Origin: Acetatifactor sp.
Lineage (GTDB): Bacteria > Bacillota > Clostridia > Lachnospirales > Lachnospiraceae
Reading direction: 5' to 3'
NCBI GenBank assembly: GCA_024699575.1
Contig: JAILPF010000465.1
Location: forward strand, 1-22,600
Length of the DNA: 22,600 nt
Below are positions 14,512 to 21,347 of the stretch, one piece after another. The notes under the pieces were generated by a model. It was not told where the DNA came from. It ran no database searches and worked only from the letters and a program-made list of their open reading frames with translations. Position numbers and translations under genes: made by a program. Every line of letters starts with the position of its first letter. Position 1 is the first letter of the stretch.

Positions 14512-15504
14512 CTAAATATCATTCTTCAAAATCGAAAAACCGATTTGCTCGGCATTTACCAGACCATAGTTAACTGCCACGGCAACTGCTGCATTTTTAT
14601 CCCGCTGAAGTCCTATGTATGCATTGAACGCGCCGGCAGCACCGGTGTGCCAGCTGATAGGGGCATCTTTTTCCAGGCGCCAAGCCAGACCGCTGTTGGC
14701 ATTTTTTTCGCAGGGTCCATGCACTTCATGACAGGTAGACAGGTATGGCAGTTCACCGCTTAAATGAATTCTTGCATACTCCAGCAAATCCTCCACCGTG
14801 GAACAAAGTGCTCCGGCGGGAGCAACGATATCCTCCTTGGTCCACTGCCAGCATTTGCAGGGCTGGTCTTTTTTATCATATCCCAACAATTCCACGTTAC
14901 CGATGAAGGTGTTTGGCAGATGCAAATCCTCTTTGATATAGCGGTTCATGCTGTCCCAGTAGCATTCTCCGATAACCTGACCCAGAATATATCCCAGAAT
15001 CCCCATACCGATATTAGAGTAATAAAATGGATATTCTTTGTCCTTGAGCCTGGTCTCTTTGATGATTTTGATCATTTCCGCTTCATCCGGACGTCCTCTG
15101 AAAGGATTCCTGTGAAACAGCCCTCTCTCATCATTCATATGCACGAAATAGGGTAGCGTGGTAAACAAATTATAGGGCTGAGAGGTATAACCGGAAGTAT
15201 GGGTTGCCAGCTTTTCAAGACTTGGATAATACCTCTCCGGCAGTCCTTGAATATACTGATTGATGGGTGTTTGCAAGTCAAGCTTTCCCTCTGAGACATA
15301 TTTTGCCAGGAGGGATGCCGTAAAGGTCTTCCCAATGGAGCCCACAGGATAGATTTTGTCACTTTCATCCGTAACCTGTCTGTCCGGTCCCCAGTAGACG
15401 ACTTCTGTTTTCCCATCCCTCAAGATACCGATAGTCAATTCTACATGTTTTCTGTTCTCATAGAGCTTGTCGATTTCTGCCTTGGTTGCATTGGTAAAGT
15501 CCAT
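14512..15504 (-). CDS. Serine beta-lactamase-family hydrolase (class C/AmpC-like fold)
   Basis: 330-aa serine hydrolase of the beta-lactamase/esterase superfamily (PF00144). The nucleophile motif SIGK (S-x-x-K) stands in YPVGSIGKTFTASLLAKYV, the second motif is Y-S-N in PFYYSNIGMGILGY, and the third is HTG in ISWHTGAAGAFNAY where class C enzymes have KTG. No signal peptide, so cytoplasmic; an esterase or peptidase role is more likely than antibiotic resistance. ATG 15504 follows AAGGGGG by about 8 bases, and is preferred to ATG 15531. It stands alone with its own terminator. Confidence 0.88.
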   Translation of the reverse strand: MDFTNATKAEIDKLYENRKHVELTIGILRDGKTEVVYWGPDRQVTDESDKIYPVGSIGKTFTASLLAKYVSEGKLDLQTPINQYIQGLPERYYPSLEKLATHTSGYTSQPYNLFTTLPYFVHMNDERGLFHRNPFRGRPDEAEMIKIIKETRLKDKEYPFYYSNIGMGILGYILGQVIGECYWDSMNRYIKEDLHLPNTFIGNVELLGYDKKDQPCKCWQWTKEDIVAPAGALCSTVEDLLEYARIHLSGELPYLSTCHEVHGPCEKNANSGLAWRLEKDAPISWHTGAAGAFNAYIGLQRDKNAAVAVAVNYGLVNAEQIGFSILKNDI

Positions 15505-15644
15505 TGTAAAATCCCCCTTCTTGCAATTCACAGTTCATACTGCAATTTTACAATACACCTTTTGCCCTGTTTTTTCAATTTCCATCCATATATCAAAGTC
15601 GATTTTGAGTATCTGACACGCGACCGACTATTAACTACTATTTT

Positions 15645-15897
15645 GCGTGCACAGCAAATTTGAGCTATACATACCCTATGCCAAAAACTGCTCCGGCGCG
15701 TGTATTCCCTCAAACTTTTTTGTTCCAAGTTTGAAGACCGACGCATTCTCCATACACGCCAGTCTTGTTTTTGTGGTTTCCCGCGTGCATAGCATTGGAA
15801 TGCTGGGCATACGAAATATGCCTTTCTCTCCTGCTGCGTGCATGAAGCGAAATTATCATTCATACGAAAATAGAAAAATATCTGCGTCGCGTGTCCG
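15645..15897. repeat. Structured non-coding block with 53-bp periodicity
   Basis: GCGTG recurs at 15645, 15698, 15783, 15836 and 15889: spacings 53, 85, 53, 53. In the units at 15645, 15783 and 15836, CATAC follows at exactly +25. Between these anchors the sequence is diverged. Hairpins: TCAAACTT/AAGTTTGA (15710-15717, 15727-15734) nested inside GCGTGTAT/ATACACGC (15698-15705, 15752-15759); AGCATT/AATGCT (15791-15804); GGCATA/TATGCC (15806-15822). The region 15505-15985 has no gene I can support, and this block is its only structure. The unit length is not a multiple of three, which argues against coding. It may be a dispersed palindromic repeat or an unknown RNA. Confidence 0.5.
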
Positions 15898-15985
15898 GTA
15901 GGTCAAAAGCACGACAAAAACACCGAAACAGCGATGCCATTGTGGCGAAAGCATTCAAAGAATCCGAGGGAATCAACCCTTGCAC

Positions 15986-16208
15986 TCATCTTCGCTTATC
16001 TGCAGCTTTTCTTATCAAGTCCGCAATCGCCAGATAACCGTATCCTACAATCAATAAGAAGAATAACAGCAGACTGAATCGTAAAGTACATAAATACCCT
16101 GCTGCCGCCCATGAAAGAATTTCTACCTGCATACGCACTCAAAAATGTTCCTGTTACCGCTGATAAAACAGTAATAAGCTTTAATATGTAACTTAATCTT
16201 TTGTTCAT
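15986..16208 (-). pseudogene. Remnant of a small multi-pass membrane protein (Pr6Pr-like)
   Basis: ATG 16208 gives an N-terminal transmembrane segment LSYILKLITVLSAVTGTFL and the motif FMYFTIQS, typical of Pr6Pr-family proteins (FxYFTxxSN). The frame then changes. In the second phase it reads LLFFLLIVGYGYLAIADLI and ends in a basic RKAADKRR tail with stop 15988-15986, as at the C-terminus of such proteins. Intact members are about 200 aa; here only the first and last segments remain, joined with a frame change near 16068-16075. The pattern suggests an internal deletion. The unshifted frame (stop 15996) encodes 70 aa. It follows the nitroreductase gene by 13 bases. Confidence 0.6.
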
Positions 16209-16221
16209 AATGTAATCCGCC

Positions 16222-17028
16222 TTAAATCCTTACGCTTGCCACATACTCCACATCATCCGGCACTGCAATTCCTGGATTATTCAAGATCACTTCAGGAGTT
16301 TTTCCCTTTTCCTCAAGCCCCAAAACAAAGTGGCATAATGCAATACCAACATCTATCTTCTGCAGGTCTCCGGTATTCTCATTGACATAGCCCTTATCCT
16401 TCTTTTCAAAAAAATGATAAACGCCATCTATCACTATAATTCTCCAGGGCTGCTTATTTACAGCAGACGGCGCCCATTGCACCATCTCAAAAATCTCTGC
16501 CATATCTCTATCCGGATTAATCGGCCTGTTCCACTCGTTTTCAAAAAACAACTCTTTAAACGGTTTTCTCGAATCAGCACTAATCCCTTTACGCATCATA
16601 GTCTCTTTAAGCGATTTCTTTGCAGCCGGATATCCCAGAGGGCTTACGCAAGGCATCATCTCTCCTTCTCTCACGCCTGCCGCTTCCTCAAAGACTTCTC
16701 TCTTCATCGTTCCACCTATTAACACAGTACCGATTCCCAAGGACCATGCATATAGGACAAGCTTCTCAAAGGCGTATCCAAATGCCACATCCGCATAAGG
16801 CTTCTTTTCCACTTTTCCCAGTACATACAGCTGTTCACCGGAAAGCACCGGGCTCGACAATCCGCATTCTTTCGCATCACGTAAAAGAAATTCTACAGGA
16901 ATGCCAAAAGGATTCGTGATTCCTTTAATATACTCTAAAAGCTTCTCTCTATGTTCCTCACTAATCTGACGTCCGTCAAAAGTACGTACGCTTTTCCTGC
17001 CTTTGATAATTTCTAACAGATTGCCCAT
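16222..17028 (-). CDS. Nitroreductase-family FMN protein (TM1586 type)
   Basis: 268 aa. The flavin-binding start GRKSVRTFDGRQIS is followed by a first nitroreductase-like half. A second half carries EMVQWAPSAVNKQPWRIIVID, the canonical (A)PSAxNxQPW FMN motif, and VGIALCHFVLGLEEKG. This two-half arrangement fits the putative TM nitroreductase family (PF14512). It is cytoplasmic and probably uses NAD(P)H to reduce an unknown substrate. The start is ATG 17028, with GGAGG 7 bases upstream; ATG 17034 is only one base from that site. It has a strong promoter at 17081-17109. Confidence 0.85.
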   Translation of the reverse strand: MGNLLEIIKGRKSVRTFDGRQISEEHREKLLEYIKGITNPFGIPVEFLLRDAKECGLSSPVLSGEQLYVLGKVEKKPYADVAFGYAFEKLVLYAWSLGIGTVLIGGTMKREVFEEAAGVREGEMMPCVSPLGYPAAKKSLKETMMRKGISADSRKPFKELFFENEWNRPINPDRDMAEIFEMVQWAPSAVNKQPWRIIVIDGVYHFFEKKDKGYVNENTGDLQKIDVGIALCHFVLGLEEKGKTPEVILNNPGIAVPDDVEYVASVRI

Positions 17029-17080
17029 TGCCATTCCTCCATCTTATGTTATTGGTAGATCTTTGATTCTATTTTATACT

Positions 17081-17109
17081 ATTTTATTTTACGCAATCTG
17101 TTTTGTCAA
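17081..17109 (-). promoter_or_regulatory. Strong sigma-A promoter of the nitroreductase gene
   Basis: Minus-strand TTGACA (17109-17104), a 17-base spacer and TAAAAT (17086-17081): a perfect -35 and 5 of 6 bases in the -10. An A/T-rich repeat around 17068-17092 overlaps the -10 and start and could hold an operator. Confidence 0.7.
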
Positions 17110-17164
17110 GAATATTCCTTTTTTAGCCTAATTAAATTTGTAGAAGCCAATATAGAAATCTTTC

Positions 17165-17845
17165 TTATTTACTTTGTGGATGAGGCATATGTCCGTACAG
17201 CATCATTGCTGTCTTGCTGATTGGCATTGTCTGAAGGGTAATCTGCCCCGGGCCGGTAATCACTGTGTTAAACAATCCTTCCCCTCCGAGGAACACATTT
17301 TTCACACCCTTAACTGTCTGTGTCTCAATAGAACATGTGGCATCCATTACCGCAAGATAGCCGGTATCCACAATTTTGCGCTGCCCTGCCTCCAGTTTGT
17401 AGCATAAAGCAGCACCATCAATCTCCGCGAAAACAATTCCATTTCCGGATACTTTCTGCATAATAAAACCTTCTCCGCCGAAAAATCCTGCGGAGGCTTT
17501 TTTCTGCAGGAAAACAGACAATTCGACCTGTCCCACACAGGCAAGAAACGATGACTTCTGCAAAATGACAGGTTTATCCGGGGTCACCTCATAGGCAACG
17601 ATGGACCCGGGGAATTTAGAAGCAAAAGCAATTTCTCCGGCCATTTTCGCAACATAGCGATTCTGAAACAATGCTTCACCGGAAATCATTCTGCCAAGTA
17701 CTTTACCGATTCCGCCACCTTCCGTCTGCATCTCAATACAATCGTCCATCCAGGACATCGCACCTGATTCACACATTACCTGCTCACCGGCATCCAGACG
17801 GCACAGTAATACCGGGAGATTGTCCCCCTTAATTTCATAGTTCAT
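17165..17845 (-). CDS. AIM24-family protein (PF01987, TIGR00266)
   Basis: 226-aa beta-rich protein. Typical pattern: MNYEIKGDNLPVLLCRLDAGE, CESGAMSWMDD, GGGIGKVLGRMISGEALFQN and a Gly-rich repeat of hairpins with FFGGEGFIMQKVSGNG, then VKGVKNVFLGGEGLFNTVITGPG. Bacterial members are widespread; the molecular function is not established. ATG 17845 follows AGGAGG by 8 bases. No signal peptide or membrane segment. No clear intrinsic terminator before the nitroreductase promoter. Confidence 0.9.
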   Translation of the reverse strand: MNYEIKGDNLPVLLCRLDAGEQVMCESGAMSWMDDCIEMQTEGGGIGKVLGRMISGEALFQNRYVAKMAGEIAFASKFPGSIVAYEVTPDKPVILQKSSFLACVGQVELSVFLQKKASAGFFGGEGFIMQKVSGNGIVFAEIDGAALCYKLEAGQRKIVDTGYLAVMDATCSIETQTVKGVKNVFLGGEGLFNTVITGPGQITLQTMPISKTAMMLYGHMPHPQSK

Positions 17846-17904
17846 ACTCTCATCCTCCTATTATTTAATGTAAGTTTTAAACATCATACATCGGTTTATC
17901 AAAT

Positions 17905-17913
17905 ATTATAACA
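17905..17913 (-). promoter_or_regulatory. Extended -10 promoter of the AIM24 gene
   Basis: Minus-strand TGTTATAAT: TGn then a perfect TATAAT (17910-17905), about 60 bases before ATG 17845. The -35 is weak. Confidence 0.5.
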
Positions 17914-17979
17914 CTTTTTTAGCATTCTGCGTGACATGTATATTATTTCAACTTCAATCCTGTTCCATAGAACAAATCC

Positions 17980-18008
17980 TTTCAATACTTCCATATTTGA
18001 TTTATAAT
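17980..18008 (+). promoter_or_regulatory. Candidate promoter of the DegV gene
   Basis: TTTCAA (17980-17985), 17-base spacer and TATAAT (18003-18008), giving a leader of about 42 bases to ATG 18057. The -35 is poor, so only the -10 is well supported. Confidence 0.45.
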
Positions 18009-18056
18009 ATTATTAATAGTCTCATCAATATAGAAAAATGAGGGAGTATAACGAAA

Positions 18057-18896
18057 ATGGTTAAAATTCTGTCAGACAGCACTTGTGATTTATCAGAGGA
18101 ACTCTGCCAAAGATATGGCATAGAAATTATCCCTTTATATGTAAGGTTAGGAGAGGAAGAATATCTGGATGGCGTGAATGTCACCCCGGAGGAGCTCTAT
18201 GCATGGTCGGATTCGCATGGGGAAACTCCCAAGACTGCCGCCTCTTCCATTGAAGATATCGAAAAGCACTTGTCTCCCGATTCTGACGATGAATATATCA
18301 TCTTTACCATCTCATCTTCCATGTCTGCCAACTTTAACAATGTCAGACTGGCAGCGGAGGACCTGGGAATGCAGGAACGTGTACATGTGATAGATTCGGC
18401 AAATCTGTCTACCGGAATCGGTCTTCAGGTGATTCTCGCCGCTGAGCTTGCCCAAGCCGGCAAACCAGCAGCCGAAATCGTTGCATGTATTGAAGCTGTT
18501 AAGCCGAAAGTCCGCGCAAGCTTTGTCATAGATACTCTCGTATACCTGCACAGGGGAGGAAGATGTTCCGGCGTCGCAGCCATGCTGGGAGCAGCTCTGA
18601 AGCTCCATCCCCGGATTGCTGTGGCGGATGGTGCCATGCATCCGGAAAAGAAATACCGTGGACACAGTCATAAATTTATTATGGATTATGTAAAGGATAT
18701 GGAGCCAGAACTTTTGTCCGCCCGCAAGGACAGAGTTTTTATCACCCACTCAGGATGTGATAAGGAGATTGTGGATGCAGTGAGAGATTATCTTCTGAGT
18801 CTGAACCATTTTGACGAGATACTTGAGACCAGGGCCGGGAGCGTAGTGTCATCCCACTGCGGCCCCGGTACCCTTGGAGTACTCTTTATCGCATAA
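18057..18896 (+). CDS. DegV-family fatty-acid-binding protein
   Basis: 279 aa. Typical start ILSDSTCDLSEELCQRYGI with IIPLYVRLGEEEYLDG, then KTAASSIEDIE (the usual TSQPS position), IFTISSSMSANFNN and VHVIDSANLSTGIG. Later come LVYLHRGGRCSGVAAMLGAAL and the C-terminal RAGSVVSSHCGPGTLGVLF. DegV proteins hold a fatty acid in the cleft and, in Firmicutes, can act as FakB partners of the fatty-acid kinase FakA. No kinase gene is nearby. The ATG has GAGGGAG about 9 bases upstream. The stop lies 13 bases from that of the convergent alpha-galactosidase, with no terminator between. Confidence 0.92.
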   Translation: MVKILSDSTCDLSEELCQRYGIEIIPLYVRLGEEEYLDGVNVTPEELYAWSDSHGETPKTAASSIEDIEKHLSPDSDDEYIIFTISSSMSANFNNVRLAAEDLGMQERVHVIDSANLSTGIGLQVILAAELAQAGKPAAEIVACIEAVKPKVRASFVIDTLVYLHRGGRCSGVAAMLGAALKLHPRIAVADGAMHPEKKYRGHSHKFIMDYVKDMEPELLSARKDRVFITHSGCDKEIVDAVRDYLLSLNHFDEILETRAGSVVSSHCGPGTLGVLFIA

Positions 18897-18909
18897 TGGA
18901 TTGGAGACT

Positions 18910-20736
18910 CTAGTTCGAAAATCTTCTGAGGAATACTCTGCCCCCACACGGAACAGGCAGACAGACATATCCTCCCTGAGCATACGACACCTCTTTCACA
19001 AGCCCGCCGGTGGGAGAGAACACCTCGCAAGTATATCGCCCATTGGGAAGCAGCGCATACATTTTATCCCCACCGGATCCATTTAGCAGATGAGCTTCCT
19101 TGAGCGTGCACCCCTGATAACTGTCGCTCAGCTTAACCAGAAGTCCGGAGACATAGGCACCCAAAATCAGAGTTCCATCCAAAAAGCTCTGCATGGTAGC
19201 ATAATTTTGCAGTGGGAAGCTTGCCTCAAAATGTCCTTCCTGTAAAACCCCTGCATAGGTTCTTGCGAAATTCAGGTAATGAGCAAGAACCTTTTTGTTT
19301 TCCTCTGTCTGCAACTTTAAATCCACAGAAATTTGAAGTGTGGAAAATATACAGTTTAACAGGTGTAAGGCCACATGTTTCGGCGAATCTGTAGGATGCC
19401 ACATCAGCATATCCGAATGCACACAAAGAGAGGGGGACATCAGCTTTAAATCAGCAATTCCCACACGATTATTTACATCGGACATCGGGCAGTCCCCCAC
19501 GCGAAACAAATTGCCGAATCGCTGGATGGATGGTCCAATATAGCTTTGCCGAAACTCAATCATGATATCCTGTTTTTGTCGTTTTAAGGCGTTGGAGACA
19601 TCTATCATCAGGGAATAAACCGCATCCTGCACTCGCACATAGTCCATGTTCTCATTATAAGCAGGTGTATCATCATATTCCGCAAAGCAGTCGATAAAAT
19701 CCAATTTGAATCCATCCACATCATATTTTTCCAAAAAGGAAGCATACGTTTTTATCAGATATTCTCTAACCTCAGGATAACGCGGATCAAGTATCCCTGC
19801 AGAGGCTGCCGCATCAAAGTGGAGCAGCATACCTGCAAAGTCAGCATATGCCTCTGCCCCGCTGCCCATATAGGGCACGCTGAACCACACAAGACATTTC
19901 ATCCGCATATCATGCAGCTTTTGGACAAATCCCCGAAAATCAGGAAATTTCTCCGGCATCACCTGCCAGTCACCACAATACTTATATCCGCGGTTTGCAT
20001 CGTTGGTCTGCCAGCCGTCATCCAAAATTACCGCATTCATCCCATAGGAAACTGCAAGCCGGCACTGCTCTAAAAGTGTTTCCTCACATACATTTTGATG
20101 ATAAGAATACCAGGTGGAATACATCGGCTCCCTTGCAACGTTGGAAGCAGGCATCCTCTTATCCTCAAGGTATCGATCCCACCACTCGGATACCTCTGAA
20201 AGTGCATTGCTAAAAGATATTTTGCTCACGTCAATGCGCAAAACAAACTCATAAACAGAGGCCGCCAGCGGTATCATCAAATCTGTGTGCAACTCACCTG
20301 TTTCCTCATTGACAGCACCACGCAACTCCACATCATACCTGGTCTCACTGAGACTGACCGTCATAATGTTTTCATTCTCATATCCGAAGTAACATAATAC
20401 CGGCGCACTGTGACTGATATTGGAACATTGCGGATGTATCCAGTCCGGCGGCAGCGATTTGCTTAGCCCGGCGTCCGGTCTCCACAAGCCTGCCACACCC
20501 GCTCCCGGATAGATGATGTGAATCGCTACCCCCGGCTCGTTATAATGAGCAAACATCGCAATCTTGGCCGGTGAATTGTATGCTCGCTTCTCTTCCCGTT
20601 CATCCGGTGTCATCCTGCAATGATATTCCCATACATCATTTTCACACTGTTTAACTTCACATGTGCATGTGACACGATTTTCATAAACCTGTACTATGAA
20701 TTCACTTTCATTTTGATACTCTTTTTTCTGATTCAT
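18910..20736 (-). CDS. Alpha-galactosidase-like glycoside hydrolase, GH36 type
   Basis: 608-aa intracellular enzyme predicted to remove alpha-galactosyl units (melibiose, raffinose-type sugars). The N-terminal ~180 residues are a beta-sandwich. The TIM barrel follows with MNAVILDDGWQ, KCLVWFSVPYMG, DGFKLDFIDCF (K-x-D; the Asp is the expected nucleophile), MIEFRQSYIGP and FRVGDCPMSDVNNR (the expected acid/base Asp region). The C-terminal part is beta-rich. It lacks the extra N-terminal length of the ~720-aa GH36 enzymes, so it belongs to a shorter subgroup, and specificity could differ. ATG 20736 follows GAGAGGG. A LacI-type operator sits in its leader (20760-20774), which ties it to the regulator at 21344. 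Confidence 0.85.
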   Translation of the reverse strand: MNQKKEYQNESEFIVQVYENRVTCTCEVKQCENDVWEYHCRMTPDEREEKRAYNSPAKIAMFAHYNEPGVAIHIIYPGAGVAGLWRPDAGLSKSLPPDWIHPQCSNISHSAPVLCYFGYENENIMTVSLSETRYDVELRGAVNEETGELHTDLMIPLAASVYEFVLRIDVSKISFSNALSEVSEWWDRYLEDKRMPASNVAREPMYSTWYSYHQNVCEETLLEQCRLAVSYGMNAVILDDGWQTNDANRGYKYCGDWQVMPEKFPDFRGFVQKLHDMRMKCLVWFSVPYMGSGAEAYADFAGMLLHFDAAASAGILDPRYPEVREYLIKTYASFLEKYDVDGFKLDFIDCFAEYDDTPAYNENMDYVRVQDAVYSLMIDVSNALKRQKQDIMIEFRQSYIGPSIQRFGNLFRVGDCPMSDVNNRVGIADLKLMSPSLCVHSDMLMWHPTDSPKHVALHLLNCIFSTLQISVDLKLQTEENKKVLAHYLNFARTYAGVLQEGHFEASFPLQNYATMQSFLDGTLILGAYVSGLLVKLSDSYQGCTLKEAHLLNGSGGDKMYALLPNGRYTCEVFSPTGGLVKEVSYAQGGYVCLPVPCGGRVFLRRFSN

Positions 20737-20759
20737 CTTCGGCCCTCTCGTTTCTACTG

Positions 20760-20774
20760 TTGTTTAGTAAACTT
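20760..20774. promoter_or_regulatory. LacI operator O1, alpha-galactosidase leader
   Basis: TTGTTTAGTAAACTT, an odd-centre palindrome GTTTA-G-TAAAC. It lies between the alpha-galactosidase promoter and its Shine-Dalgarno. It is the same element, read on the other strand, as O3 at 20903-20917. Confidence 0.7.
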
Positions 20775-20796
20775 TTTAAAATCCTCATCTCAGACT

Positions 20797-20823
20797 TTAA
20801 TACATAACCAGTCATGAAGTCAA
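20797..20823 (-). promoter_or_regulatory. Candidate alpha-galactosidase promoter
   Basis: Minus-strand TTGACT (20823-20818) and TATTAA (20802-20797), spacer 15 bases, which is short. Transcription would start near 20790 and cross operator O1. Confidence 0.4.
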
Positions 20824-20845
20824 CATATTTTTTCGTTTTTCCCAC

Positions 20846-20875
20846 TTGACAGGATATGATTTGAAGCGGTACTGT
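20846..20875 (+). promoter_or_regulatory. Promoter of the lost ABC transporter operon
   Basis: Perfect TTGACA (20846-20851) with a weak TACTGT 18 bases on (20870-20875). Operator O2 overlaps the -10, so a bound repressor would block polymerase. It now drives only the deletion scar. Confidence 0.5.
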
Positions 20876-20884
20876 TTAGTCAAC
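20874..20884. promoter_or_regulatory. LacI operator O2 over the ABC promoter -10
   Basis: GTTTAGTCAAC, one mismatch from the palindrome GTTTAGTAAAC. Confidence 0.55.
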
Positions 20885-20893
20885 GCAAAACAG

Positions 20894-20917
20894 GTAAACA
20901 TATTGTTTACTAAACAA
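20894..20917. promoter_or_regulatory. LacI operator O3 upstream of the ABC scar
   Basis: TTGTTTACTAAACAA (20903-20917) is a perfect palindrome about its central C. It overlaps a second inverted pair, GTAAACA (20894-20900) with TGTTTAC (20904-20910). The site sits directly before the Shine-Dalgarno of the first ABC gene remnant. Confidence 0.7.
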
Positions 20918-20926
20918 CGGAGGTGT

Positions 20927-21347
20927 ATGATGAAGAGAAGAAGTATTTCCTGCATCACTTTTTAATGCTTTCGGAGTTTTCCTGATGCGACAGTTTGTCG
21001 CTTCTCTTCCGGGAGATTTGGAAGAGGCTGCAATCATAGACGTCTGCAGTGTACCGCAGATTTATCTGAGAATCATCCTGCCATTATTAAAGCCCACTCT
21101 GGCAGCTTTTGGTATATTCGTATTTTTAGGACAATGGAACAGTTTTTTATATCCACTCATTTTCCTAAACAAAACAGCAACTTTTACAGTTCCAATGATG
21201 TTGAATTTTTTCAAAGGGACATACGCAACCGACTATCCTCTCCTGATGTCGGGAACCGTAATCTCTATCATACCGGTGCTGATAGTCTATGTAATCTTTC
21301 AACGTCAAATCATTCAGGGCATCGCCATCACCGGCATGAAGAGTTAA
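20927..21347 (+). pseudogene. Deletion scar: first ABC gene start joined to the 3' part of a CUT1 sugar permease
   Basis: A GGAGG precedes ATG 20927, which encodes only MMKRRSISCITF before TAA 20963-20965. In the next phase, from about 20943, the sequence reads VFPASLFNAFGVFLMRQF and runs on as a MalG-type permease. It carries the inner-membrane EAA loop (DLEEAAIIDVCSVPQIYLRIILP) and the last two membrane segments, and ends typically in RQIIQGIAITGMKS. The EAA loop usually has a Gly where VCS stands. An intact permease is about 270-300 aa; here about 135 remain. The 5' end of one gene and the 3' end of another are therefore fused, as if a substrate-binding protein gene and the permeases were lost. 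Internal ATG 20985 has GGAG 8 bases upstream. The stop shares TTAA with the LacI stop. Confidence 0.8.

Noticed and set aside
14512..15504. Antibiotic-resistance beta-lactamase
   Set aside because: The fold matches, but there is no signal peptide and the third motif is HTG rather than KTG; such intracellular relatives are usually esterases or peptidases.
15528..15863. 111-codon minus-strand frame in the 15.5-15.9 kb gap
   Set aside because: It crosses the 53-bp periodic hairpin block, has no Shine-Dalgarno, and reads rich in Arg, Cys and Gln with no domain pattern. Periodicity not divisible by three argues against coding.
15645..15897. CRISPR array
   Set aside because: Anchors are only 5-8 bases, the units are diverged, one interval is 85 bases, and no cas gene is present.
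20861..20875. CcpA cre site near the ABC promoter
   Set aside because: The TTGAAGCGG stretch is one base short of cre spacing and lacks the right half.
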